Assembly: GCA_046590205.1 (NCBI GenBank)
Contig: JBKJTT010000071.1
Coordinates: 1 to 41,979, forward strand
DNA from: DATDEW01 sp046590205
GTDB taxonomy: Bacteria; Bacteroidota; Ignavibacteria; Palsa-1295
Reading direction: 5' to 3'
Length of the DNA: 41,979 nt
The notes beneath the pieces were generated by a model. It saw only the letters and a list, made by a program, of their open reading frames with translations. It was not told the DNA's origin and made no database searches. The translations under genes were made by a program, and so were the position numbers. How positions within the stretch are numbered: position 1 is the first letter of the stretch; every line of letters starts with the position of its first letter. Shown here piece by piece: positions 33,250 through 41,706 of this stretch.

Positions 33250-34232
33250 CCATCGTTGATATGCTTAACCCGTATGCATGGGTGATGACCATGCGTCGCA
33301 TCCTTTACCACAAAGGGTCGTTACCGAGCACGAAGGTTTCCGTACCCGTCATATCCATCGGCAATATCACCGCTGGGGGAAGCGGTAAAAGCCCTATCAC
33401 GAAACTTATTGCTGAGTATCTAAGAGACTCGCTCGACAAGAAACCTGCAATTGTGATGCGCGGATATAAGCGGAAGTCGAAGGGATTTTTACTCGTTTCT
33501 GACGGAAGGCAAATACTTGCGGATATAAACGAATCCGGAGATGAGCCGCAAAGTTTTGCTCGTGATCTTGGTGGGGTGATGATTGTTTGCGATGAAGATA
33601 GAGCAAACGGAGCAAAGAAAGCCATTGCAATGGGAGCAAATGTTATCCTACTCGATGATGGCTATCAGCACATGGCATTAAAGCGAGATCTGAACATCTT
33701 GCTCGTTGATAAGCACTCAGATCAACATGTTATTCCCTTTGGTAGGAATCGTGAGGACATTACATCAGCAAGTGATGCTGATACTATTATCCGCACTGAT
33801 GAGAGCCAAATCGAAATCCCCCATAAGAACGATACTCTTATCGTTCGAGCGAAACTAACTGCCTCACACATTGCTTTTCTCGATGCATCAAAGCAGTCAC
33901 CTGAATATCTAAAAGGTAAACGAGTACTTGCTCTATCTTCTATTGCTAATCCGGAACGTTTCCATAACATTATCTCGTCGTTTGATGCCGATATTATTCC
34001 CTATATACTTGATGACCATGCGGAGTACAATGCCAATCTTATTGCTGACATTATTAAGCGAGCTACAAGGGATGATTGTGATCTAATAATCACGACGACG
34101 AAAGATATTGTTAAATCCAGCGAGTATTTTGAAAAAGCACAACTTCCATGTGAAGTTGGAGTGCTTCATATCACATATTCGTTTTCTGATGAAGAAGAGT
34201 TTTGGAATCGAATTCAATCAGTATTCGTATAG
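33246..34232 (+). CDS. lpxK: Tetraacyldisaccharide 4'-kinase
   Basis: Phosphorylates the 4' position of the lipid A disaccharide. 328 aa. Walker-type P-loop ISIGNITAGGSGKSPITKLIAEYL near residue 36-60, GYKRKSKGFLLV, GDEPQSFAR, CDEDRANGAKKAI, LLDDGYQHMALKRDLNILLVD and FGRNREDI-type block after it. ATG overlaps the DUF374 stop (ATGA). The following gene starts directly after its TAG. The product of LpxB upstream is the substrate. Confidence 0.95.
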   Translation: MTIVDMLNPYAWVMTMRRILYHKGSLPSTKVSVPVISIGNITAGGSGKSPITKLIAEYLRDSLDKKPAIVMRGYKRKSKGFLLVSDGRQILADINESGDEPQSFARDLGGVMIVCDEDRANGAKKAIAMGANVILLDDGYQHMALKRDLNILLVDKHSDQHVIPFGRNREDITSASDADTIIRTDESQIEIPHKNDTLIVRAKLTASHIAFLDASKQSPEYLKGKRVLALSSIANPERFHNIISSFDADIIPYILDDHAEYNANLIADIIKRATRDDCDLIITTTKDIVKSSEYFEKAQLPCEVGVLHITYSFSDEEEFWNRIQSVFV

Positions 34233-34958
34233 ATGAATATAGCCATAGGATTATCATACGCGCCACCAAACATCCCTAAGTACAATAAGTATGTGGAAGC
34301 GCTTACTCATGCAGCAAAAAAATTAGAGCATGAAGTTGAGGTGATAAATCTCTCGCAAGCACCAGAAGCGATAGACACCATTGACGGTATCCTCTTTACC
34401 GGTGGTGCAGACGTTGACCCAAAATATTACAACAAACCAGAACTTCTACCGCTCTGCAATGACACACCTGATGAAACAAGAGATACCAACGAATTTGCAT
34501 TTGCAAAAAAAGCTGATGAGCGCAATCTTCCCGTTTTAGGTATCTGCCGAGGATTGCAACTGCTAAATGTACATTACGGTGGCACACTCATTGCTGATCT
34601 TGAGCATAGCGGTTTGCCTTCTCATTCAAAGATTGCAGGGAATGACCGACCTCATGAAGTAACTATTGAGCCGGGTACATTACTCATGCGTATTACTCGC
34701 GAGTTAGAGGGCGGAGTAGCGAGCGCACATCATCAAGCAATTGACGTTATTGCTCCTGGTATGCAAGTCTCATCACGAAGCGTAGGCGATAATGTTATTG
34801 AAGCGATCGAATGGAAAGACCCGGAAAAGAAGCCATACTTCCTTGCTGTTCAGTGGCATCCGGAGCGAATGGACTTGGATTCCCCACTATCTGCGCCACT
34901 CTTCGAGAACTTCGTCGAGAATGTAGCAATGACAAAACTCTTGCGAGGAAGGATGTAA
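34233..34958 (+). CDS. Class I glutamine amidotransferase-like peptidase C26 (PuuD-like)
   Basis: 241 aa. Nucleophile Cys105 in VLGICRGLQLLNVHYGG, the GGADVDPKYY and DETRDTNEF motifs of gamma-glutamyl hydrolases, and the His-Glu pair in FLAVQWHPERMD with ASAHHQAID ahead of it. Such enzymes cleave gamma-glutamyl-GABA or similar amides. It begins with no gap after lpxK and so is co-transcribed with the lipid A genes, although a functional link is not obvious. Confidence 0.9.
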   Translation: MNIAIGLSYAPPNIPKYNKYVEALTHAAKKLEHEVEVINLSQAPEAIDTIDGILFTGGADVDPKYYNKPELLPLCNDTPDETRDTNEFAFAKKADERNLPVLGICRGLQLLNVHYGGTLIADLEHSGLPSHSKIAGNDRPHEVTIEPGTLLMRITRELEGGVASAHHQAIDVIAPGMQVSSRSVGDNVIEAIEWKDPEKKPYFLAVQWHPERMDLDSPLSAPLFENFVENVAMTKLLRGRM

Positions 34959-34970
34959 TTTAGAAAAGAA

Positions 34971-35003
34971 ATAGCGCATACAGACAGTGTCTGCATACGC
35001 TAT
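34971..35003. terminator. Hairpin between convergent genes
   Basis: ATAGCG..CAGAC pairs with GTCTG..CGCTAT around the loop AGT, with two mismatches. Located 12 bp past the C26 gene and 25 bp from the histone-like gene stop. Confidence 0.7.
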
Positions 35004-35028
35004 ATCTGTTATAGGATTGAGAAACTCT

Positions 35029-35217
35029 TTATTCGGCTGGCTTATCAGCCGTCTTCATTGCCTGTACTTCGAGACGGATCTCCTGTGCTTTCTTCTTGAG
35101 ATCGTTCATCGCCTTACGGATACGAACACCCGCAGACTTGTTGTTCTTTACATAGAACTTCTCAAAATCAGCTTCAAAGCTGGTCAAGAGCGATTGTAAT
35201 TCATGATATCTTTCCAT
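35029..35217 (-). CDS. Histone H1-like small basic protein
   Basis: 62 aa: MERYHELQSLLTSFEADFEK, then NNKSAGVRIRKAMNDLKKKAQEIRLEVQAMK. The FEADFxKFY and AGxRxRKxMxDLK pattern is that of the short H1/Hc1-like proteins widespread in Bacteroidota and Chlamydiota. It probably binds DNA, but no structure-based evidence is visible here. It has its own clear promoter. Confidence 0.8.
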   Translation of the reverse strand: MERYHELQSLLTSFEADFEKFYVKNNKSAGVRIRKAMNDLKKKAQEIRLEVQAMKTADKPAE

Positions 35218-35279
35218 ATTTCCAAGATGAAATTAAAATGTGAAAACAAACTTCCCTAAAACATCTGATGGGGACAGTA

Positions 35280-35311
35280 CAAAAATAGCACAAAAAAAGC
35301 TGTTTTCAAAG
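35280..35311 (-). promoter_or_regulatory. Housekeeping-type promoter of H1-like gene
   Basis: Minus-strand TATTTTTG at 35287-35280 and TTTG at 35311-35308, 20 bp apart, the standard Bacteroidota -33/-7 pair. Useful contrast to the stress promoters, which have TTATGTAA instead of TTTG upstream. Confidence 0.6.
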
Positions 35312-35340
35312 AAAAATGTGAAAATGTGGAAAATTATGCC

Positions 35341-35901
35341 CTATTTCGGCTGAAAATCACCTAAATTGTGCTCAAATACCCTCAAACACTCGTAAAGAGC
35401 GACCCCATAACTGACCGCCACATTGAGCGAATGTTTCGCGCCTATCATCGGTATATCTATAGCAAAATTAACGAGTTCCAGTGCTTCGGAGCTTACACCT
35501 GTTACCTCATTTCCTATGACTAATGCAAGCGGAAAATCCTGCTTTTGGAGTTTGTAAATAGACCGTGAATTGGTCGTAAGTTCAAGTGCTGCAACGGTAT
35601 ATCCGCGAGAACGTGCCTCGGAAATGGCATCTGACATTGTATCAAAGTGTTTATGAGGGATAGTTCTGGTCGCGCCAAGTGCCGTTTTCTCGATTTCTTC
35701 GCGCGGCGGATGGGGTGTATAACCGACTGTAAAGAGCGCTTCTATACGCCCGCCATCTGAAGTACGGAAGATCGAACCGACATTGTATAGGGAGCGGATA
35801 TTATCAAGTATAGCAATGAACGGGAAGCGGTTATCTTCTCTGGCAGACTCATTCTCCGCCAGGCGTTGTCGTTGTATCTCTTCGTGGTAGAGTTTTCTCA
35901 T
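35341..35901 (-). CDS. SpoU/TrmH-family RNA methyltransferase
   Basis: 186 aa SPOUT enzyme. Motif 1 ILDNIRSLYNVGSIFRTSDGGRIEALFTVGYTP, motif 2 LALVIGNEVTGVSSEALE and motif 3 IPMIGAKHSLNVAVSYGVALYE form the knotted SAM-binding site. It would 2'-O-methylate a ribose in tRNA or rRNA; the short form without an N-terminal domain does not reveal the target. Start overlaps the stop of the upstream small membrane protein gene (ATGA). Confidence 0.92.
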   Translation of the reverse strand: MRKLYHEEIQRQRLAENESAREDNRFPFIAILDNIRSLYNVGSIFRTSDGGRIEALFTVGYTPHPPREEIEKTALGATRTIPHKHFDTMSDAISEARSRGYTVAALELTTNSRSIYKLQKQDFPLALVIGNEVTGVSSEALELVNFAIDIPMIGAKHSLNVAVSYGVALYECLRVFEHNLGDFQPK

Positions 35902-36149
35902 TTACGATTGCGGCTCTCCATCTCTTGCTCCCATTTTGCTTCTAGCAGTTCATCCCGAAGCTTTTTTAACTCCTTTTGCTCTTTACTCTTTTGCATCTGC
36001 TCCCAAATTGCATATAATGCTAAAACAACGAGAACAACCCATATATAATATTTATACATGGATGAGCTACCTGTCATTGCAAAGAAGAGACTAACGCCTG
36101 AAATCACAAGTGTAATGATGGCTTTGTATTTATTTGATAGTCGTTTCAT
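35898..36149 (-). CDS. Small membrane protein with charged coiled C-terminus, unknown
   Basis: 83 aa. Two hydrophobic segments (AIITLVISGVSLFFAM and YYIWVVLVVLALYAIW) then a highly charged helix (EQMQKSKEQKELKKLRDELLEAKWEQEMESRNRK), possibly a coiled coil. No family recognised. It lies 12 bp after glyS and overlaps the methyltransferase gene, so the three are probably one transcript. Confidence 0.7.
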   Translation of the reverse strand: MKRLSNKYKAIITLVISGVSLFFAMTGSSSMYKYYIWVVLVVLALYAIWEQMQKSKEQKELKKLRDELLEAKWEQEMESRNRK

Positions 36150-36161
36150 CCTTTGACTTGA

Positions 36162-37631
36162 TTACACCGGACACTCGATCTTCTCCGCAATGTATCCCTT
36201 CACCTTCTCAATTGGTAAGCGTATCTGTTCCATTGAGTCGCGTTCGCGGACTGTTACCGTCTGGTCGCTTAGCGTATCAGAATCAATGGTGACACAGAAT
36301 GGTGTACCTATCTCATCCTGACGGCGATAGCGTCTGCCGACTGCGCCTGAATCATCGTAGAACGTCTTGAAGCTCTTACGAAGGTCTGCTTCAAGCTTCT
36401 CGGATATCTCCGGCATTCCGTCTTTATTTACAAGTGGTAGTACTGCTGCCTTCACCGGGGCGAGGAAAGGATGCAAACGCATAATCGTTCGTACTTCACC
36501 GTTGACTTCCTCTTCTTCAAAAGCATTACACAAGAATGCCATAAAGCCGCGTGAAGCACCGGCAGATGTCTCGATAACAAATGGTACTTTCTTCTCCTTC
36601 GTCTCTTCATCATGGATAGAAAGCGACTTCGACGAGAACTCCTCATGACGTGAAAGATCGAAGTTCGTGCGGTTATGGATACCTTCTATCTCACCAAAGC
36701 CGAATGGGAATTCATATTCAATATCTATTGCCGCTTTTGCATAATGTGCAAGTTTTTCATGCGGTTTGAGCTTTAGCTTTTCCTTCGGCATACCGAGCGA
36801 ATGCCACCAATTGATGCGACGCTCCTTCCACTCATCATAAAACTGCTCATCAGTACCTTCTTTGACGAAGTACTGCATCTCCATCTGCTCGAACTCACGC
36901 GTACGGAAGAGGAAATTCTTCGTATTTATCTCATTTCGAAATGCCTTCCCTATCTGTGCAATACCAAATGGTAATTTCTGACGTGACGACTGCATGACAT
37001 TCAGCACGTTCACGAAAATACCTTGCGCCGTTTCAGGGCGGAGATAGATCGCATTCGACGCATCTTTTACTGGTCCAAGATACGTCTCGAACATGAGATT
37101 GAAGTTACGAGGGGGAGTAAGTGATTTCTTCGAACCACAATTTGAACAAATGATAAGTTCAGCTTCAACGAGCTGCGGAAAAAGCAGTTCATTCTGGTCG
37201 AACATCGCAAGGATATACTCTCCCAACTCGTCCTTCGTATGTTCTCTATGGTCAACGGTCAAGTGTTTTGCAATTGCCTGAAGCTTTTTCTCATTCATCT
37301 CTGTGACCAGATGGTCAACGCGGAATCGCGCTTTGCATGATTTACAGTCCACCATTGGGTCAGAAAAATTCTGGACGTGTCCTGATGCTTCCCATACCTT
37401 AGGGTGCATTAAAATTGAGGCATCAAGCCCCTCAATCTCGTTGCGGTAGGTCATCGAGCGCCACCAGGCATCTTTGAGGTTGCGGAGCATTTCAACGCCG
37501 AGCGGACCGTAATCCCAACAGCCATTAAGTCCGCCATAGATTTCGGAGGATTGGAATACGAAACCACGCCTTTTAGAAAGCGATACTATCTTTTCTAATG
37601 TCTGAACGCCTGTTGATTTTGGGTTTGCCAC
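36162..37631 (-). CDS. glyS: Glycyl-tRNA synthetase (dimeric, GlyQS-like)
   Basis: Charges tRNA-Gly. 489 aa class II synthetase of the single-chain alpha2 type. Seen: RGFVFQSSEIYGGLNGCWDYGPLGVEM at the N-terminus, the CKSCKARFRVDHL and CSNCGSKKSL zinc-type cysteines, motif 2 IGKAFRNEINTKNFLFRTREFEQMEMQYF, motif 3 ETSAGASRGFMAFLCNAF, and the C-terminal anticodon-binding domain (GTPFCVTIDSDTLSDQTVTVRERD). Promoter 17 nt upstream of the leader start. Confidence 0.96.
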   Translation of the reverse strand: MANPKSTGVQTLEKIVSLSKRRGFVFQSSEIYGGLNGCWDYGPLGVEMLRNLKDAWWRSMTYRNEIEGLDASILMHPKVWEASGHVQNFSDPMVDCKSCKARFRVDHLVTEMNEKKLQAIAKHLTVDHREHTKDELGEYILAMFDQNELLFPQLVEAELIICSNCGSKKSLTPPRNFNLMFETYLGPVKDASNAIYLRPETAQGIFVNVLNVMQSSRQKLPFGIAQIGKAFRNEINTKNFLFRTREFEQMEMQYFVKEGTDEQFYDEWKERRINWWHSLGMPKEKLKLKPHEKLAHYAKAAIDIEYEFPFGFGEIEGIHNRTNFDLSRHEEFSSKSLSIHDEETKEKKVPFVIETSAGASRGFMAFLCNAFEEEEVNGEVRTIMRLHPFLAPVKAAVLPLVNKDGMPEISEKLEADLRKSFKTFYDDSGAVGRRYRRQDEIGTPFCVTIDSDTLSDQTVTVRERDSMEQIRLPIEKVKGYIAEKIECPV

Positions 37632-37653
37632 GAATTATCTGAAGTTGAAAGTG

Positions 37654-37661
37654 CAAAAATA
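37654..37661 (-). promoter_or_regulatory. -7 promoter element of glyS
   Basis: Minus-strand TATTTTTG followed by CA, 23 bp before the glyS ATG at 37631. No stress half-sites accompany it. Confidence 0.5.
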
Positions 37662-37810
37662 CGACCCGAATGACTGGGATTAATGGGATTCGAGGGATTA
37701 TTGGGATAAGATTCGATTTCCTTAACGTCCTTTGTTCCTTCGTGGTAAATTCTTCGGCGCTCGGAACTACCATAAAGCGCAAATAGTTATTACCACGCTT
37801 GAAAAAAGCT

Positions 37811-37891
37811 GCGGGAGTGGCGAAATGGCAGACGCACTACTTTGAGGTGGTAGCGCCGAAAGGTGTGGGGGTTCAAGTCCCCCCTCCCGCA
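37811..37891 (+). tRNA. tRNA-Leu(GAG)
   Basis: Acceptor GCGGGAG pairs with CTCCCGC (37884-37890), discriminator A at 37891, no encoded CCA. Anticodon stem CTACT/GGTAG closes loop TTGAGGT with anticodon GAG at 37844-37846. A long type II variable arm (CGCC-GAAA-GGTG) and T-loop TTCAAGT flanked by GGGGG/CCCCC are all present, as expected for leucine tRNA. Confidence 0.96.
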
Positions 37892-37906
37892 CTCAAAATT
37901 CAAAAC

Positions 37907-37927
37907 GCCCGACAATGTCGGGCTTTT
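37907..37927 (+). terminator. Terminator of tRNA-Leu
   Basis: GCCCGAC and GTCGGGC pair around AAT, followed by TTTT, 15 bp after the tRNA. Confidence 0.85.
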
Positions 37928-37931
37928 GCTT

Positions 37932-38201
37932 TTAGTCCTTTTTCCTTCCGGATACAAAGTTCACGATACTCAACATTGCTAAAAAACCCATTATCGTAAA
38001 ACCTGCTTCAGAGAAATTGCGCTTCCACCTGCGTGGCATACTAATGAGAATGAGAATCACAGAAACCATTACATATCCCATAATCATAGCACGATACGGC
38101 TGGACGACATCAAAGAACAGCATCACAATAACTGCGACAGCAATGCTTAAGCAATACAGCTTGAGCCGCTTAAATGAGCCGAGCGTCGCCCTCCTATTCA
38201 T
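37932..38201 (-). CDS. Small membrane protein, unknown
   Basis: 89 aa with a basic N-terminus (MNRRATLGSFKRLK) and three hydrophobic segments (LYCLSIAVAVIVMLFFDVV, IMGYVMVSVILILISM, TIMGFLAMLSIVNFV). No family recognised. Its start lies one base after the stop of the deoxyhypusine-synthase-like gene, so it is translated from the same mRNA. Confidence 0.65.
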   Translation of the reverse strand: MNRRATLGSFKRLKLYCLSIAVAVIVMLFFDVVQPYRAMIMGYVMVSVILILISMPRRWKRNFSEAGFTIMGFLAMLSIVNFVSGRKKD

Positions 38202-38202
38202 C

Positions 38203-39180
38203 TTACCAACCTAATAACCAAGCAAATATGAGCGGAGCAACGATCGTTGCATCGCTCTCAACTATAAACTTTGGCGTATTAATATCAAGCTTACCCCACG
38301 TTATCTTCTCGTTCGGGACTGCGCCAGAATAAGAACCAAAGCTCGTTGTAGAGTCGGATATTTGGCAGAAGTAGCTCCAGAATGGAACGTCATGCCACTC
38401 CAAATCCTGATACATCATCGGAACGACGCATATAGGGAAGTCGCCTGCAATGCCGCCGCCTATCTGGAAGAAACCGACGCCCTTGCCTGATGAATTGTTG
38501 CGATACCAATCCGAAAGCCATACCATGTACTCGATACCACTCTTCATTGTTGAAGCATTAAGCTCCCCTTTGATACAATACGATGCAAAGATATTTCCCA
38601 TTGTCGAATCTTCCCAGCCCGGTACGATGATAGGGATATTCTTTTCTGCCGCCGCTATCATCCATGAGTTTTCAATTGGTATTTCATAGTTTTCCTTCAT
38701 CACACCTGAGAGAAGCAACTTATACATATACTCATGCGGAAAGTAACGCTCGCCTTTATCCTGTGCATCTCTCCAGAGCTTGAAGATATGCTTCTGTATG
38801 CGACGGAATGCCTCCTCTTCGGGAATGCAGGTATCGGTAACACGATTGAATCCGCCCTCGAGTAATTCCCATTCATCTTTCGGTGAGAGATCGCGGTAGT
38901 TCGGCACACGCTTATAGTGCGTATGCGCGACGAGATTCATAATGTCTTCTTCGAGGTTTGCGCCTGTGCAGGAAATAATAGCAATCTTATCCTGACGTAT
39001 CATCTCGGCAAGAGAGATTCCAAGCTCGGCAGTGCTCATCGCGCCGGCAAGCGAAACAAGCATCTTACCACCCTCTGCTAAATGTGTCTCATATCCCTTC
39101 GCCGCATCCATAAGGGCAGCAGCGTTGAAGTGGCGGTAGTGATGCTCGATAAAATTTGATACAGGTCCTCGTGTTGACAT
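38203..39180 (-). CDS. Deoxyhypusine synthase-like protein
   Basis: 325 aa from ATG 39180 (MSTRGPVSNFIEHHYRHFNAAAL); upstream ATGs would add a 14-residue unconserved stretch. NAD/spermidine-site blocks of the DHS family are seen: SLAGAMSTAELGISLAEMI, ISCTGANLEEDI, PGWEDSTMGNIFAS, GFFQIGGGIAGDFPI, and EKITWGKLD where the Lys corresponds to the active-site lysine of human DHS. Bacteria lack eIF5A, so the substrate is probably a polyamine, as in homospermidine synthases of this fold, rather than a protein. Second gene in an apparent operon with the AAA ATPase and a small membrane protein. Confidence 0.88.
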   Translation of the reverse strand: MSTRGPVSNFIEHHYRHFNAAALMDAAKGYETHLAEGGKMLVSLAGAMSTAELGISLAEMIRQDKIAIISCTGANLEEDIMNLVAHTHYKRVPNYRDLSPKDEWELLEGGFNRVTDTCIPEEEAFRRIQKHIFKLWRDAQDKGERYFPHEYMYKLLLSGVMKENYEIPIENSWMIAAAEKNIPIIVPGWEDSTMGNIFASYCIKGELNASTMKSGIEYMVWLSDWYRNNSSGKGVGFFQIGGGIAGDFPICVVPMMYQDLEWHDVPFWSYFCQISDSTTSFGSYSGAVPNEKITWGKLDINTPKFIVESDATIVAPLIFAWLLGW

Positions 39181-39236
39181 TATATTCTCGTTTGATAATT
39201 CAGCCCGAGAAAACAGCATCAACCCTGTTGGGGTTC

Positions 39237-40748
39237 TTAGTAATCTTCCTCCTCTTCCTCCTCCTCACTTGCAAAGTTACCGGCGAAGATCGAGCCGATC
39301 ATGTCGCCGTAGCTGATACGGTTTGAGCCGAAGGATTCATCTTTGGCAAGCTTTGAGTGCTGATGCAATCCATCGAGCACAAATTCCATTGCGCTCGCAA
39401 GCGAGAAGCGGTCTGCTTCAGGTATCTGCACATGCTTTGCAGTGAGTTCTTTGAGTCGCGGAACACGCGAAAGCTCTTTTGCATACGCATCAAATGGCAT
39501 CATATCCGAAAGAGCAACAGAATTGCCTGCCGCGAACCATGAAAGTATTTCATCGTATTCACTCGGCTTTTCTTCTTGCGTACTCCGTTTGGCGAGAGGG
39601 TTAGGAAAATACTTTGCGAATGTTGTCTTGACGGCACGCCCTGCAAGTGCCTTCGCTATCTTTACAATCCCCTCTTCTTCACCTTCAAAGACAAGTTCTA
39701 CTTTTCCTGTGATAGATGGTATGACAAAGGCAATATCGGTAATACGTGGGACAATTATCTTGTCAGCATTCATAATTGCCCGACGTTCGGCATTGGAAAC
39801 AAGATTCTCCATTGCGCTGATAGTTAGTCGCGCCGATACCCCGGACTTCTGGTCAATAAAATCAGACCCGCGTGCTTCGAACGCGATCTGCTCGATGATC
39901 TCCTTGAAGTAATGCGGCACAACAAGGCCTTCCTCACCCGAACGGTTCACCCATGCTTCTTGGTCTGTGATCAATATAGCATCCTCTATTGCCTCGGGAT
40001 AGTGTGTGACTATCTGCGAATCAATTCTGTCTTTGAGCGGAGTGATGATGTTACCGCGATTGGTATAATCTTCCGGGTTCGCCGTGAAGAGCATCAGCAC
40101 ATCTATCGGGATGCGAACCTTGAAGCCGCGTATCTGAATGTCGCGCTCCTCCATGATATTGAACAGCCCAACCTGAATTCGTGGCTGAAGATCAGGAAGT
40201 TCGTTGATGTTAAAGATACCGCGATTGGTTCTGGGGATGATACCAAAATGAATTGCTCCTTCATGTGAATAATGTAAGCGTTCATGCGCCGCTTTGAGCG
40301 GGTCAATATCGCCGATAAGATCGGCAATCGTTACATCCGGTGTTGCAAGCTTTTCGCCGTAGCGTTCATCGCGGTGTATCCACTCGATTGGCGTTTCATC
40401 GCCGGCATCTTTAATAAGCTTCATCGCATGATAACTTATCGGCGCGAACGGGTCATCATTAACCTCACTGCCCTTCACGATCGGTGTCCACTCATCAAGA
40501 AGCGAGACAAGCATACGCGAGAGGCGCGTTTTTGCCTGTCCGCGCAGACCTAAGAGGATAATATCATGCTTTGAAAGCAGTGCATTGACAAGCTGCGGGA
40601 TGACCGTATCATCGTAGCCGATAATGCCCGGGAAAAGCTGTTCACGGGTCTCAAGTTTTGTTATCAGATTGCGGCGTATTTCTTCTTTGACGGGAAGCGG
40701 TTTGTAACCGGACTTTTTCAGCTCGCCGAACGTTGTTTGTTTCTTCAT
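39237..40748 (-). CDS. ChlI/MoxR-like AAA ATPase
   Basis: 503 aa. Walker A LLGLRGQAKTRL (Lys73, Thr74). The Walker B region reads RGIFNINELPDL, with Asn182 where most AAA proteins have Asp before Glu183. IQVGLFNIMEERDIQIRGF and LMLFTANPEDYTNRGNIITPLKDRIDSQI give the sensor 1 and arginine-finger parts typical of magnesium-chelatase ChlI-like ATPases. The C-terminus is a run of acidic residues (EEEEEEDY). Relatives usually work with a von Willebrand A protein; none is present in the window. The start codon is one base from the divergent GT9 start. Confidence 0.85.
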   Translation of the reverse strand: MKKQTTFGELKKSGYKPLPVKEEIRRNLITKLETREQLFPGIIGYDDTVIPQLVNALLSKHDIILLGLRGQAKTRLSRMLVSLLDEWTPIVKGSEVNDDPFAPISYHAMKLIKDAGDETPIEWIHRDERYGEKLATPDVTIADLIGDIDPLKAAHERLHYSHEGAIHFGIIPRTNRGIFNINELPDLQPRIQVGLFNIMEERDIQIRGFKVRIPIDVLMLFTANPEDYTNRGNIITPLKDRIDSQIVTHYPEAIEDAILITDQEAWVNRSGEEGLVVPHYFKEIIEQIAFEARGSDFIDQKSGVSARLTISAMENLVSNAERRAIMNADKIIVPRITDIAFVIPSITGKVELVFEGEEEGIVKIAKALAGRAVKTTFAKYFPNPLAKRSTQEEKPSEYDEILSWFAAGNSVALSDMMPFDAYAKELSRVPRLKELTAKHVQIPEADRFSLASAMEFVLDGLHQHSKLAKDESFGSNRISYGDMIGSIFAGNFASEEEEEEEDY

Positions 40749-40749
40749 A

Positions 40750-41706
40750 TTGCACTATATCGTAAGAAACTTAACAACGTTTCAAATTAAAAAGATACTT
40801 ATCATACGGCTCTCATCTCTTGGTGATATCATCCTGACCGAGCCGCTCTGCCGTGCGCTTCGGGAAAAATATCCCGATGCCGAGATAGATTTTCTCGTCA
40901 AGAAAGAATTCGCCGAGATCGTATCGCTCTTCGGCTCTATTTCAAACGTCATTATCTACGATGAGAACATGAAGGGTAGTGAGTACGATGTCGTTCTTGA
41001 TGTCCATAATGTCCTTCGTTCAAAGCGTATCCGAAGTAAATTCGGTAAGAAGATATTCGTGATCAATAAGCGCACCTTCAAACGCTGGCTGTTTGTGAAG
41101 TTCAAGATTGACCTCTTGAAAGATTCGCCCGATGTCATCGGAAAGTATTTCGAGACAGCGAAAGAACTCGGTGTCTTCGATAATGACAACGCCCCGAGGA
41201 TAGAACTACCAAACATTACAAAGCACAAACGCGCCGCTATTTGTCCGGGTGCAAAGCATTGGAATAAGCGATGGGTGCCCGAGCGCTTTGCTGATGTCGC
41301 GAAGGCACTTATACATGACGGCTACGAGGTTGAGATACATGGCTCTGTTGCCGAATCGCGCATCGCCGAAGAGGTTATTCGCCATGCAAGTTTACCGATA
41401 AAAAATTATTGCGGGAAATATTCGCTCACCGAGTTAGCTCATCGCCTTAGCGAATGTGAAGTAGCTATTACAAACGATTCGGGCTTGATGCATCTTGCAT
41501 CGGCGGTCGGGACACGGACAGTTTCGGTCTTCGGACCAACAGTCAGCGAGTTCGGATTTTATCCGCGTTCGCCGCTTGCTGTTGTCGTTGAGAACGTAGG
41601 ACTCTCATGCCGCCCGTGCACGACGATAGGAAGCGATTCATGCCCGAAAGGACATTTTGAATGTATGAAGGGGGTAACATCTGAGATGATTTTGAAAAGT
41701 TTATGA
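40750..41706 (+). CDS. Family 9 glycosyltransferase (heptosyltransferase-like)
   Basis: 318 aa. KKILIIRLSSLGDIILTEPL is the typical GT9 N-terminus, DVVLDVHNVLRSKRI the middle, and AICPGAKHWNKRWVPERFADVAKAL, ITNDSGLMHLASAVGTRTVSVFGPT with CRPC the nucleotide-sugar half, as in ADP-heptose:LPS heptosyltransferases of the core oligosaccharide. Start uncertain: TTG at 40750 adds 12 residues ahead of the usual start, while an ATT at 40786 would begin exactly at the family's normal MKKILIIRL position. It converges with the Mur ligase gene, overlapping by 6 bp. Confidence 0.9.
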   Translation: MHYIVRNLTTFQIKKILIIRLSSLGDIILTEPLCRALREKYPDAEIDFLVKKEFAEIVSLFGSISNVIIYDENMKGSEYDVVLDVHNVLRSKRIRSKFGKKIFVINKRTFKRWLFVKFKIDLLKDSPDVIGKYFETAKELGVFDNDNAPRIELPNITKHKRAAICPGAKHWNKRWVPERFADVAKALIHDGYEVEIHGSVAESRIAEEVIRHASLPIKNYCGKYSLTELAHRLSECEVAITNDSGLMHLASAVGTRTVSVFGPTVSEFGFYPRSPLAVVVENVGLSCRPCTTIGSDSCPKGHFECMKGVTSEMILKSL

